DNA from: Syntrophaceae bacterium UBA4810
GTDB lineage: Bacteria > Desulfobacterota > Syntrophia > Syntrophales > Smithellaceae
DNA: 29,003 nt
Assembly (NCBI GenBank): GCA_002402545.1
Contig: DHGA01000088.1
Span: 1 to 29,003 of the forward strand
Reading direction: 5' to 3'
The notes below the pieces were generated by a model. The model did no database searches, was not told the origin of the DNA, and worked only from the letters and a program-made list of their open reading frames with translations. The position numbers and the translations under genes are program-made. Positions 1 to 7,695 of this stretch are shown here, in pieces (the stretch's first letter is position 1; every line of letters begins with the position of its first letter).

Positions 1-447
1 TATGGCTCGGTGGAGGTCCGCGATCTGCTGGTGGTCGAGCGCTACAGCCATGTCATGCATCTGGTTTCCGGGGTGCATGGGACTTTGGCGCCGGGCAAGG
101 ATCAGTTCGATGTCTTGCGCGCCTGTTTTCCCGCGGGCACGGTGAGCGGGGCCCCGAAGATCCGGGCCATGGAGATCATCGAGGAGCTCGAACCCGAGCG
201 GCGCGGACCCTATGCCGGCTCGGTCGGGTATTTCGGTTTTTCCGGGAATATGGATTTTTGCATCACCATCCGGACAATGGTTCTGAAAAACAACAAAATT
301 TACGTTCAGGCGGGCGCCGGTATTGTTTACGATTCCAATCCCGAGTCGGAACACCAGGAATCCATAAATAAGGCCCAGGGCATGTTGCAGGCGGTGCGCC
401 TGGCCGCGGGCGGTTTTGTCATTAAGAACGGTCACCAGGAGAAATAA
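1..447 (+). CDS. trpE: Anthranilate synthase component I, C-terminal part (5' end outside window)
   Basis: The frame is open from base 1 with no start, so this is the 3' end of a gene that began upstream. It encodes about the last 148 residues of the chorismate-binding domain. The signatures are FPAGTVSGAPKIRAMEII, then GPYAGSVGYFGFSGNMDF with its ITIRTM strand, then QAGAGIVYDSNPESEHQE, which together build the Mg2+/chorismate site. The enzyme makes anthranilate from chorismate, using ammonia from TrpG. The stop lies 2 bases before trpG. About the first 235 bases are clearly GC-richer than the rest of the gene. PabB or an isochorismate synthase would share these motifs, but the following trpGDCFBA genes settle the call as TrpE. 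Confidence 0.95.
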   Translation, partial: YGSVEVRDLLVVERYSHVMHLVSGVHGTLAPGKDQFDVLRACFPAGTVSGAPKIRAMEIIEELEPERRGPYAGSVGYFGFSGNMDFCITIRTMVLKNNKIYVQAGAGIVYDSNPESEHQESINKAQGMLQAVRLAAGGFVIKNGHQEK

Positions 448-449
448 AG

Positions 450-1031
450 ATGATTTTGATGATTGATAACTACGATTCTTTTACTTTTAACATTGTTCAG
501 TATCTGGGGCAGATGGGTGAGGATGTGCGCGTTTTTCGCAATGATCAGATAAAATCCAAAGAAATTGAAAAATTAAAACCCAAGGCGCTCTTCATTTCGC
601 CCGGTCCCTGTTCGCCGCGCGAGGCGGGTATCAGCGTGGATGTCATCCGCGATTTTTATCAATCAATTCCCATCATGGGTATTTGCCTGGGGCATCAGGC
701 GATAGGATACGCTTTTGGTGGAGATGTGGTGCGCGCCGGGAGGATCATGCATGGAAAAACATCGCCGGTAATCAATGACGGGAAAACCATTTTTGCGGGC
801 CTGCCCAATCCATTTCCCGCGGGACGCTATCATTCTCTGATCGTGAAGCGTGAGACACTGCCTGATTGTCTGGAAGTAAGCGCGCATACGGAGGAAGGAG
901 AGATCATGGGACTGCGCCACAAAGAATTTCCAGTGGAGGGGATTCAGTTTCATCCGGAGTCGGTGCTGACGCCGCAGGGTAAAAGAATCATCAAAAATTT
1001 TTTAAAATATACCGGTCGAAGGGGGCAATAA
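450..1031 (+). CDS. trpG: Anthranilate synthase component II, glutamine amidotransferase
   Basis: This is a 193-residue class I glutamine amidotransferase, the usual length for TrpG/PabA. The N-terminus MILMIDNYDSFTFNIVQYL is typical. The nucleophile is Cys79 in GICLGHQAIG, and the His-Glu pair is His168/Glu170 in HPES near the C-terminus. It hydrolyses glutamine and passes ammonia to TrpE. The ATG sits 2 bases after the trpE stop with AGGAG upstream, consistent with translational coupling. TrpG and PabA cannot be separated by sequence alone. The operon position argues for a main role in tryptophan synthesis, though it may also serve folate synthesis. Confidence 0.96.
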   Translation: MILMIDNYDSFTFNIVQYLGQMGEDVRVFRNDQIKSKEIEKLKPKALFISPGPCSPREAGISVDVIRDFYQSIPIMGICLGHQAIGYAFGGDVVRAGRIMHGKTSPVINDGKTIFAGLPNPFPAGRYHSLIVKRETLPDCLEVSAHTEEGEIMGLRHKEFPVEGIQFHPESVLTPQGKRIIKNFLKYTGRRGQ

Positions 1032-1033
1032 TC

Positions 1034-2044
1034 ATGATTAAAGAAGCAATCGACAAGGTGGTAAAAAAACAAGACCTGCCCGAAGCGGATATGATGCAGG
1101 CCATGGAGGAAATTATGGAAGGTGTGGCCACGCCCGCCCAAATTGGAGCTTTCATTACGGCGCTGAGAATGAAAGGCGAGACGGTGGAGGAGGTTACCGG
1201 TGCGGCACGCATCATGCGGCAGAAGGCTACCCGCGTTAACGCCTGCGCGACAACAATTTTGGATACTTGTGGCACGGGAGGCGATTCTCTTAATACTTTT
1301 AACATATCGACCACTACTGCGTTTGTTGTGGCGTCGGTGGGAATTGTCGTGGCCAAGCACGGTAACCGCGCCGTTTCCAGCGGCTGCGGCAGTGCCGATG
1401 TTTTGGAAGCGCTGGGCGTAAATATCAGCGCGGATCAGGATATTGTGGAAGAATGCATACAGCAGATCGGCATAGGTTTTCTTTTCGCGCCCAAACTGCA
1501 CGGCGCGATGAAATACGCCATCGGCCCGCGTCGCGAAATCGGTATCCGCACTATTTTTAATATGCTGGGGCCGCTGACCAATCCGGCGGGAGCGACCGCG
1601 CAACTATTGGGTGTTTATGACGCGAAACTTACGGAGATGTTTGCCGATGTTTTGAAGAACATGGGAACCAAAAGAGCTTTTGTCGTGCATGGGATGGATG
1701 GTCTCGATGAAGTTACTTTATCGAGAGAGACGCGCGTGGCTCAATTAAAAGACGGGATTGTTAAAACCTACAACATCAACCCGGTTGATTATTTCGGCAA
1801 GACCTATCCGTTGGAGGATATACGCGGCGGCGACCCGCAGAAGAACGCGCAGATTATCCGCGATGTTCTCTCCGGTAAAAACGGCGCTTGCCGAAATATT
1901 GTGTTGCTCAACGCTGCGCTGGCGATTATCGCCGGAGAAAAAGCGGGCGATATCAAAGAAGGAATAAAAATCGCAGCGGAATGTATCGACAGCGGTGCGG
2001 CCGTGAAAAAGTTGCAGGCACTGATTGAAATGAGTAACAGTTAG
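1034..2044 (+). CDS. trpD: Anthranilate phosphoribosyltransferase
   Basis: This 336-residue protein is the normal length for TrpD. It transfers phosphoribose from PRPP to anthranilate, the second step of the pathway. The PRPP-binding loop DTCGTGGDSLNTFN lies near residues 76-90. The second signature, KHGNRAVSSGCGSADVLEALG, follows about 30 residues later. Further conserved stretches are GPRREIGIRTIFNMLGPLTNP and VHGMDGLDE. The ATG lies 2 bases after the trpG stop. TrpG and TrpD are separate proteins here, not the fusion found in enterobacteria. Its stop is followed by an 88-base gap with an inverted-repeat element, the only real break in the trp operon. Confidence 0.97.
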   Translation: MIKEAIDKVVKKQDLPEADMMQAMEEIMEGVATPAQIGAFITALRMKGETVEEVTGAARIMRQKATRVNACATTILDTCGTGGDSLNTFNISTTTAFVVASVGIVVAKHGNRAVSSGCGSADVLEALGVNISADQDIVEECIQQIGIGFLFAPKLHGAMKYAIGPRREIGIRTIFNMLGPLTNPAGATAQLLGVYDAKLTEMFADVLKNMGTKRAFVVHGMDGLDEVTLSRETRVAQLKDGIVKTYNINPVDYFGKTYPLEDIRGGDPQKNAQIIRDVLSGKNGACRNIVLLNAALAIIAGEKAGDIKEGIKIAAECIDSGAAVKKLQALIEMSNS

Positions 2045-2045
2045 G

Positions 2046-2114
2046 AAATTCCCCCTTTCTTAAATGGGGAATTAGGGGAATTTAAAATTCTCCCCGACCA
2101 TCCTTTATTAAGGA
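2046..2114. repeat. REP-like inverted-repeat element between trpD and trpC
   Basis: AAATTCCCC (2046-2054) pairs exactly with GGGGAATTT (2075-2083). Alternative pairings are possible because GGGGAATT also occurs at 2066-2073. A second small hairpin, TCCTT-TATT-AAGGA, spans 2101-2114. The mix of CCCC/GGGG blocks in A/T-rich flanks resembles small palindromic intergenic repeats of other bacteria, but no second copy was found in this window. There is no T tract right after the main hairpin, so it does not look like a full terminator. It might tune or process the trp mRNA. Confidence 0.5.
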
Positions 2115-2132
2115 GGGAGCATTGAGGAAAGA

Positions 2133-2906
2133 ATGATTTTAGATAAAATTGTCGAAACAAAAAAAGCAGAAGTGACAGAGTTGAAAAAATCCGTGACAAA
2201 AGCGGATTTTGAAAAACAGATTTCCGCGCTGGGTGCCTGCCGGGATTTTAAAAAAGCGATCAGCAGCAGGCCTTGTAACATTATCGCCGAGGTCAAATGC
2301 GCTTCTCCTTCGCGCGGCAGATTTTTGGAAGACTTTGATTATCTGCAAATTGCGCAGGCATTCGCGCAAAACGGCGCCGCGGCTGTTTCCGTGCTGACGG
2401 ATGAAAAGTATTTTTGCGGGCATAAAAAATATCTTACACAAATCAAGAATAATGTTTCGCTGCCTGTTTTGCGTAAGGATTTTATTATTGATTCCATTCA
2501 GATTTACGAAACCAGAGCCATCGGTGCCGACGCGGTTTTGCTTATTGTGCGCGTTTTGGGTCAGAAGCTTAAGGAATTTATCGCGCAAGCTTACAGTCTT
2601 GGTTTGGCCGCGTTGGTCGAAGTGCATACGGAAGAAGAACTGGAAGTGGCGCTTGATGCCGGGGTGGAAATTATCGGCATTAACAACCGCAATCTGGATA
2701 CTTTTATTACGGATATTAATACCAGTTGCCGGCTACGCCGGATGATCCCGGAAGGCAAACTTATCGTGGCCGAAAGCGGTATTCACGATAGGAAGGACAT
2801 TGATTCGCTCATGCAGGCGGGAATTCATTCTTTTTTGATTGGCGAGGCGATGATTGCAACGGCGGATAGCGGGAAAAAATTAAGAGAATTAAACGGAGAC
2901 GGCTGA
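2133..2906 (+). CDS. trpC: Indole-3-glycerol phosphate synthase
   Basis: This 257-residue (beta/alpha)8 barrel closes the ring of CdRP to give indole-3-glycerol phosphate. Visible signatures are IIAEVKCASPSRGRF with the catalytic Lys, VLTDEKYFCGHKKYL, LPVLRKDFIIDSIQIYE with a second catalytic Lys, GADAVLLIVRVL, LVEVHTEEEL, IIGINNRNLDTF and VAESGI. The ATG is preceded by GAGG at 2124-2127. This is the only trp gene in the set with a sizeable upstream gap, about 88 bases. TrpC and TrpF are separate proteins, unlike the enterobacterial fusion. Confidence 0.97.
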   Translation: MILDKIVETKKAEVTELKKSVTKADFEKQISALGACRDFKKAISSRPCNIIAEVKCASPSRGRFLEDFDYLQIAQAFAQNGAAAVSVLTDEKYFCGHKKYLTQIKNNVSLPVLRKDFIIDSIQIYETRAIGADAVLLIVRVLGQKLKEFIAQAYSLGLAALVEVHTEEELEVALDAGVEIIGINNRNLDTFITDINTSCRLRRMIPEGKLIVAESGIHDRKDIDSLMQAGIHSFLIGEAMIATADSGKKLRELNGDG

Positions 2907-2908
2907 AA

Positions 2909-3565
2909 ATGGCGCAGGTAAAAGTTTGCGGTATAACGAACGAAGAAGACGCACTTTACGCGGTAAAACTAGGTGCGGCGGCGCTAGGCTTTATTTTTTA
3001 TAGCGGCTCGCCCCGTTATATCGAGCCGCTGGCCGCGCGCGAAATTATGCAGAAATTGCCTCCACATATCACCAAAGTAGGTGTTTTTGTCAACGAAAGC
3101 GCGGCAGAAATTAAAAGTGTCATGAAATATTGCGGCCTGGATTTTATTCAGCTCCACGGCGATGAAACAGCCGCGTTTTGCCGCAGGTTGCCGGCAAAAA
3201 AAATAATCAAAGCAGTATCGCTTAAAGAAATTGATGACGTGGAAAATGCCTGCGAATATAAAGTTGCCGCGCTTCTGGCGGACAGTCGCCACGCGGGGCT
3301 CTACGGCGGCACGGGAATGGCTGCCGATTGGGAACTTGCCCAGAAGCTTTCCGTCCAAAAGCCGCTTATTCTTTCCGGTGGTCTTAATCAGAAAAATATC
3401 AGACAGGCCATGGAAACAGTCGCACCGCGGGCCGTTGATATCAACAGCGGCGTAGAGATTTCTCCGGGAAGAAAGGATCCGGATAAAATGGCGCGCCTGA
3501 TGAGAATTGTGGAAAAAGTGAATATCGCCACCACGAGCAAAGAGAAAATTTTTACCAAGGAGTAA
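2909..3565 (+). CDS. trpF: Phosphoribosylanthranilate isomerase
   Basis: This 218-residue protein catalyses the Amadori rearrangement of phosphoribosylanthranilate to CdRP. The N-terminus VKVCGITNEEDA carries the catalytic Cys. GAAALGFIFYSGSPRYI, KVGVFVN, FIQLHGDE and LLADSRHAGLYGGTG with the catalytic Asp follow. The phosphate-binding end is PLILSGGLNQKN and VDINSGVE. The ATG is 2 bases after the trpC stop. A hydrophilic tail of about 15 residues follows the barrel and is not diagnostic. Confidence 0.97.
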   Translation: MAQVKVCGITNEEDALYAVKLGAAALGFIFYSGSPRYIEPLAAREIMQKLPPHITKVGVFVNESAAEIKSVMKYCGLDFIQLHGDETAAFCRRLPAKKIIKAVSLKEIDDVENACEYKVAALLADSRHAGLYGGTGMAADWELAQKLSVQKPLILSGGLNQKNIRQAMETVAPRAVDINSGVEISPGRKDPDKMARLMRIVEKVNIATTSKEKIFTKE

Positions 3566-3568
3566 AAG

Positions 3569-4759
3569 ATGATTAAAAAAATGCCTGATAAAGATGGTCA
3601 TTTCGGAATTTTTGGCGGTCGTTACGCCGCCGAAACTTTGATGCCTGCGCTGATTGATCTGGAAAGGGTATATGCTAAAGCCCAAGCGGATAAAAAATTT
3701 CAGAAAGAATTTGATTATTACCAGCGCCAATACGCCGGACGACCCACGCCGCTTTATTTCGCGCAAAGAATGACCAAAACCATGGGCGGGGCAAAAATAT
3801 ATCTCAAACGTGAGGATTTAAATCACACTGGCTCGCACAAAATCAACAATACTTTGGGGCAGGCGCTTCTGGCGCGCCGGATGGGCAAGAAAAAAGTTAT
3901 CGCCGAGACAGGCGCGGGACAGCACGGTGTCGCGACCGCCACCGTCGCGGCTCTTTTCGGCATGGAGTGCAAAATATTCATGGGTGAGGAAGACATCCGC
4001 CGTCAGGCGCCCAATGTATTTCGTATGAAGATACTGGGCGCGGAAGTTGTGCCGGTAAAAAGCGGCACCGCGACGCTTAAAGACGCGATGAACGAAGCGA
4101 TGCGCTACTGGGTATCCAGCGTCCGCGATACGTTTTATATTATTGGGACAACAGCCGGGCCGCATCCTTATCCAGTGATGGTACGCAATTTTCAGTCAGT
4201 TATCGGGCGGGAAACAAAAAGACAGATTAAAAAAGAAGAAGGGCGCAATCCCGATATATTGGTGGCCTGCGTGGGTGGTGGCAGCAACGCGCTGGGAATG
4301 TTTTATTCTTTTTATCAGGAAAAGAAGCTGAAAATGGTCGGCGTGGAAGCGGCGGGATATGGTCTAAATACTTCACAACATTCCGCCAGCATCAACGCCG
4401 GAGCTGTGGGTGTGCTGCATGGCAATAAAACATATGTACTGCAGGACGCGCACGGTCAGGTACGCGACGCTTATTCGATTGCCGCGGGTCTCGATTATCC
4501 CGGAGTGGGTCCGGAGCACGCTTATTTCCACGCCGCAAAAAGAGTGGATTACGTAACGGTAACTGATAAGGAAGCGATAGACGCTTTTTCTTTTTTGTCG
4601 CGTCAGGAGGGCATCATTCCCGCCATGGAAAGCGCGCATGCGCTGGCTTATACCATGAAAATTGCACCGAAGATGAGTAAGAATAAAATAATAATTGTTT
4701 GTCTTTCCGGCCGCGGCGATAAAGACGCGCAGACAATCGTCGAGAAGGGAGATATATAA
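3569..4759 (+). CDS. trpB: Tryptophan synthase beta chain
   Basis: This 396-residue PLP enzyme is the usual TrpB1 length. It condenses indole with serine. The PLP lysine is Lys91 in HTGSHKINNTLGQA. The catalytic Glu lies in AETGAGQHGVATA, the COMM-type region follows as EEDIRRQAPNVFRMK, and the phosphate loop is GGGSNALG. SGRGDKD near the end is the conserved C-terminal motif. It works as an alpha2-beta2 complex with TrpA. Its stop overlaps the trpA start (TAATG), a strong sign of coupled translation. Confidence 0.98.
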   Translation: MIKKMPDKDGHFGIFGGRYAAETLMPALIDLERVYAKAQADKKFQKEFDYYQRQYAGRPTPLYFAQRMTKTMGGAKIYLKREDLNHTGSHKINNTLGQALLARRMGKKKVIAETGAGQHGVATATVAALFGMECKIFMGEEDIRRQAPNVFRMKILGAEVVPVKSGTATLKDAMNEAMRYWVSSVRDTFYIIGTTAGPHPYPVMVRNFQSVIGRETKRQIKKEEGRNPDILVACVGGGSNALGMFYSFYQEKKLKMVGVEAAGYGLNTSQHSASINAGAVGVLHGNKTYVLQDAHGQVRDAYSIAAGLDYPGVGPEHAYFHAAKRVDYVTVTDKEAIDAFSFLSRQEGIIPAMESAHALAYTMKIAPKMSKNKIIIVCLSGRGDKDAQTIVEKGDI

Positions 4760-5556
4760 TGGCAACTCGTATCGGAAAAATATTTGATGAACTGCGCGCA
4801 AAAAATGAAAAAGCGCTTGTCGTGTATTTGACAGCGGGTGATCCGTCACTGGAGATGACAAAAAAAATTATTTTAGCTCTCGGAAAATCTGGTGTGGATA
4901 TTGTGGAAATTGGGGTTCCGTTTTCGGATCCCACCGCGGACGGACCCGTTATTCAGGAAGCCGCCCAGCGCTCCCTGAAAGGAAGAACAACTCTTAGGGG
5001 CGTCCTGCAAATGATTGCCGAGTTAAGAAAAATTTCACAAATTCCCATCGTCCTTTTTGGTTACTTTAATCCTATTTATGCTTACGGGGCAGAGAAGTTT
5101 GCCCGCGATGCCACCCGTGCCGGTGTAGATGGCGTGCTGGTTGTGGATTTGCCTCCGGAAGAAGCGGCGGAGCTGAAAAAACATACCGACGCGGCAGGCA
5201 TTGATTTTATCTCTCTTATTGCCCCAACGACGGGGAAGCAGAGAGCAAAAAAGATTGCCAGCTCCGCTACCGGGTTTTTGTATTACATTTCCATCACTGG
5301 CGTTACCGGCACGGCCGTGCCCAAGATTGGCGATATTGAGGCGGATTTGAAAATAATTCGAAAAATTTCTTCGCTGCCGGTAGTCGTGGGTTTCGGCATT
5401 TCCCGTCCTGAACAGGCGCGCCAGATCGGGCGACTGGCCGATGGCGTCGTCATCGGTTCTGCTGTGGTGAAATTAATAGCTGAGAATACAAGCAGACGTG
5501 ACATGGTTGAAATTGTTGCCGGTTTCGCAAGAGAAATAAAAGAAGCCCTCAGATAA
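4759..5556 (+). CDS. trpA: Tryptophan synthase alpha chain
   Basis: This 265-residue TIM barrel splits indole-3-glycerol phosphate to indole, which is channelled to TrpB. The catalytic pair is Glu50 in VDIVEIGVPFSDP and Asp61 in PTADGP. GVDGVLVVDLPPEE, YYISITGVTGT (loop 6) and VVVGFGISRPEQA (phosphate site) are present. It is the last gene of the operon. No convincing intrinsic terminator was seen in the 55 bases before the convergent membrane-protein gene. Confidence 0.97.
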   Translation: MATRIGKIFDELRAKNEKALVVYLTAGDPSLEMTKKIILALGKSGVDIVEIGVPFSDPTADGPVIQEAAQRSLKGRTTLRGVLQMIAELRKISQIPIVLFGYFNPIYAYGAEKFARDATRAGVDGVLVVDLPPEEAAELKKHTDAAGIDFISLIAPTTGKQRAKKIASSATGFLYYISITGVTGTAVPKIGDIEADLKIIRKISSLPVVVGFGISRPEQARQIGRLADGVVIGSAVVKLIAENTSRRDMVEIVAGFAREIKEALR

Positions 5557-5611
5557 CGAGTTAATGATTACGGCGAAAATATTTTCCTCTTATCTGGATC
5601 GATTATTAAGA

Positions 5612-6046
5612 TTAGTTCCTGGTAAGCAGATACAGACCGATGACAGAGACGATAAATCCGGATATTTTGTAAAGGCTTATACGTTCATGGAAGAGAAGCA
5701 GACCGACGGGAATCAAGAGGATACAAATAGCAACATAGGAAAATAGCGTTCCTGAACTCAAACTCCAGCCGGCGCGGTAATACAAAACATGTCCCACGAC
5801 GATCCCCACAATGGATATGCCGGATAACAAATTGGCCCAGTTGAAGTGTCTGAATGTCAGATTGTTAATATCAGTGAATATGGGTAAAAGCACAACCGAA
5901 AGCGCAAGCGCAATAAAAAAAGTGCAGATGATCGATTCGAGAGGATTAACCGTCGGGGGTACAGATTTCTGGCTGGTGTGATACACAACATTGGAAACAA
6001 TCAATAAAACAGCGGAACCGACAAAAAGAAGACTGCTATTATTCAA
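5612..6046 (-). CDS. Half-size EamA/DMT-superfamily membrane protein
   Basis: This 144-residue, very hydrophobic protein has about four to five predicted membrane helices (roughly residues 5-22, 38-58, 72-92, 98-117 and 122-141). The ending, LLFHERISLYKISGFIVSVIGLYLL, is typical of the last helices of an EamA repeat in the drug/metabolite transporter superfamily. Full EamA transporters have two such repeats. Only one is present, so it may act as a dimer like small multidrug resistance proteins. The start is TTG at 6046 with AAGGAGG about 10 bases upstream. The substrate is unknown. The gene is convergent with trpA and lies downstream of the Nudix gene, across a terminator-like hairpin. Confidence 0.65.
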   Translation of the reverse strand: MNNSSLLFVGSAVLLIVSNVVYHTSQKSVPPTVNPLESIICTFFIALALSVVLLPIFTDINNLTFRHFNWANLLSGISIVGIVVGHVLYYRAGWSLSSGTLFSYVAICILLIPVGLLLFHERISLYKISGFIVSVIGLYLLTRN

Positions 6047-6084
6047 AGCTTCAATGCCTCCTTTCTGATAATAAATATAAAGTC

Positions 6085-6104
6085 AAAAAGGCACATGCCT
6101 TTTT
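6085..6104 (-). terminator. Probable intrinsic terminator after the MBL-VOC-PadR-Nudix operon
   Basis: AAAAAGGC (6085-6092) and GCCTTTTT (6097-6104) form an 8-bp stem around ACAT. The A/T ends supply a T tract on either strand. It lies about 100 bases past the Nudix stop on the - strand and about 40 bases upstream of the membrane-protein start. It probably separates the two transcripts. Confidence 0.6.
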
Positions 6105-6207
6105 TGTTTTCCGATTAATGTCAATGCTGTTTTCCGTGTCGCACCTTCCCTTCATTTTCTTTAATATTGTATTGTCGGCCAGAAATATTCTGCATCTTTT
6201 CATGAGG

Positions 6208-6699
6208 TTATATCAGTTTGCGCCTGGTCAGCCAGTCTCTCAACGCATAACCCGTGCCGAATTCCCAAGGGCGTAATTTTTCCGGCGGAATGGATGACAC
6301 TTCCGCTAGTTCATTTCCCATGGTGATTTTGCCCCTGGCTGATATGTGGTAGGCGATAATGAGCTGATTGAGTTCATAGTATGGATAAACGCCGATCATA
6401 TTTTCCAGCGTCCCCTCAAGACCAAGTTCTTCACGCACTTCGCGCAGAACCGCGTTTTCCGGAGATTCGCCTTTTTCTATGAACCCTGTAATCAATCCAA
6501 AGAATTTGTGAGGCCATGCTTTATTCCGGGCGAGCAGCACAGTCCCCTCATGCTCAACAAGTGCAGCAACAACGGGCAATGGATTATCCCAATGGACATA
6601 TCCACAGTTTTTTGAAGGGCATGTTTGATAGTCTCTGCCGTTGATGTATTTTGTGCAAAGCTCTTGTGCGCAATAGGAACAATATTTTACTTGCGCCAT
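6208..6699 (-). CDS. Nudix hydrolase with N-terminal zinc ribbon
   Basis: This is a 163-residue protein when started at the ATG at 6699, which has AGGAGG 7 bases upstream. An N-terminal zinc ribbon (YCSYCAQEL, then TCPSKNCGYVHWDNP) is followed by a Nudix domain. The Nudix box GFIEKGESPENAVLREVREE with LGL fits GX5EX7REUXEEXGU. The layout recalls NudC/YjaD-like NADH pyrophosphatases, but the protein is shorter and lacks their N-terminal domain, so the substrate is open. The start codon lies inside the 3' end of the PadR gene (13-base overlap), suggesting translational coupling. Confidence 0.88.
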   Translation of the reverse strand: MAQVKYCSYCAQELCTKYINGRDYQTCPSKNCGYVHWDNPLPVVAALVEHEGTVLLARNKAWPHKFFGLITGFIEKGESPENAVLREVREELGLEGTLENMIGVYPYYELNQLIIAYHISARGKITMGNELAEVSSIPPEKLRPWEFGTGYALRDWLTRRKLI

Positions 6700-7235
6700 T
6701 TGTTGACCTCCTGCAGAAACTGTTTCAACCACCGGAGACGAGTTTTGTAATTCATTATTCCATACTCCCAGATTTTTATGTGTAAAGGATCGACTTTCCT
6801 TTCCTTCATGTGCTTGATGGCTATCGCTAGATCAGCGATAATGCTTTGAACTATTTCTATCTGGCGTTGAATTTTTTCGGCGGCTTTTTTCTTTCCCAGA
6901 AAACGGATAAAATTGGACTTGATGCAGAAAATATCCTTTCGGAAGAAATCATACCGGAATGCCCGATCTTCCCCCTCACTACTTTCCAGCCACGCTTCAA
7001 AATCTTTTCTTCCCTTATCGGTGATCGAATATATATGGCGGCTGGGCGCGCCGGTCTGATGTTCCACTGTTTTCACAACAAGACCTTCTTCTTCGAGCTT
7101 TTTCAGGGTTGGATACAGTTGACCGTCGTTAATGCCGAATTCACCAGTCACCTTTTGCGCCATTTGTGATTTAATCTCATAGCCGTGAGAACAGTTGAAC
7201 ATCAGGCCGCCGAGGATCATGTACTTGACAGACAT
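6687..7235 (-). CDS. PadR-family transcriptional regulator
   Basis: This is a 182-residue protein. The winged helix covers about residues 1-80 and shows the PadR pattern: YMILGGLMFNCSHGYEIK, then FGINDGQLYPTLKKLEEEGLV, then PSRHIYSITDKGRKDFEAWL. A long helical region follows (about 100-180) and matches the PadR C-terminal dimerisation domain. An AAAAGGAGA ribosome site precedes the ATG. It sits third in a four-gene operon. Inference: it may control its own operon through the perfect dyad at 8640-8669. PadR regulators usually respond to phenolic or other small hydrophobic ligands, but the ligand here is unknown. Confidence 0.9.
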   Translation of the reverse strand: MSVKYMILGGLMFNCSHGYEIKSQMAQKVTGEFGINDGQLYPTLKKLEEEGLVVKTVEHQTGAPSRHIYSITDKGRKDFEAWLESSEGEDRAFRYDFFRKDIFCIKSNFIRFLGKKKAAEKIQRQIEIVQSIIADLAIAIKHMKERKVDPLHIKIWEYGIMNYKTRLRWLKQFLQEVNKWRK

Positions 7236-7279
7236 ATTGTCTCCTTTTAAATCAGATTATAAAAAAAGAATATTTAATT

Positions 7280-7678
7280 TCATTCAAAATAGTCCAGCAG
7301 ATCCGGCGGAACTTGTGATTTATCCACTTCAAAATATTCAATAAGGACCGCATCGGGGGCGGGCACCATAATATATTTCATGTATCCAAGTTCGGTAATG
7401 CCTTTATTGAATTGCACCCCCAAAGAAACCAGCTTTTGGTATCCTTGATCAAGATTGTCGGTTTGTATGCCAAAATGATGGATGCTTCCTCTAAGGGCGT
7501 TTTTGGGTGCTTGGTCATAGAAGTGCAATCTTCCTGTGCCTATTTTCATAAAGACATTTCGTGCTCCCGCAACATTTAAATCCAGAACAACTTTACCATC
7601 AAATGCTTTTTTGTAAAAATCCAGACTTTTATCCAGATTTTCAGCAAAAATATGAACATGATGAATATGGTTACGCAT
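7280..7678 (-). CDS. VOC-superfamily (glyoxalase/dioxygenase-like) protein
   Basis: This 132-residue protein carries two beta-alpha-beta-beta-beta modules of the vicinal oxygen chelate fold. It opens with IHHVHIFAENLDKSLDFYKKAF. The middle has GSIHHFGIQTDNLDQGYQKL, and the C-terminal ligand strand is VLIEYFEV. The His residues near position 8 and in IHHFG, with the Glu in IEYFE, are candidate metal ligands. Lactoylglutathione lyase, methylmalonyl-CoA epimerase and dioxygenases all share the fold, so no reaction is assigned. It has a good GGAGGAG ribosome site and lies 18 bases after the MBL gene. Confidence 0.85.
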   Translation of the reverse strand: MRNHIHHVHIFAENLDKSLDFYKKAFDGKVVLDLNVAGARNVFMKIGTGRLHFYDQAPKNALRGSIHHFGIQTDNLDQGYQKLVSLGVQFNKGITELGYMKYIMVPAPDAVLIEYFEVDKSQVPPDLLDYFE

Positions 7679-7695
7679 AGTCTCCTCCTTGTTAC

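Noticed and set aside
2984..3766. 260-codon ORF on the - strand opposite trpF/trpB.
   Set aside because: It is a shadow of two well-supported trp genes, with low-complexity Phe/Arg/His composition and no family features.
5550..5597. CAGATAA/TTATCTG inverted repeat as a trpA terminator.
   Set aside because: The loop is over 30 bases and there is no T tract.
5564..5746. 60-codon ORF on the + strand after trpA.
   Set aside because: It is antisense to the hydrophobic membrane-protein gene and shows no protein-family features.
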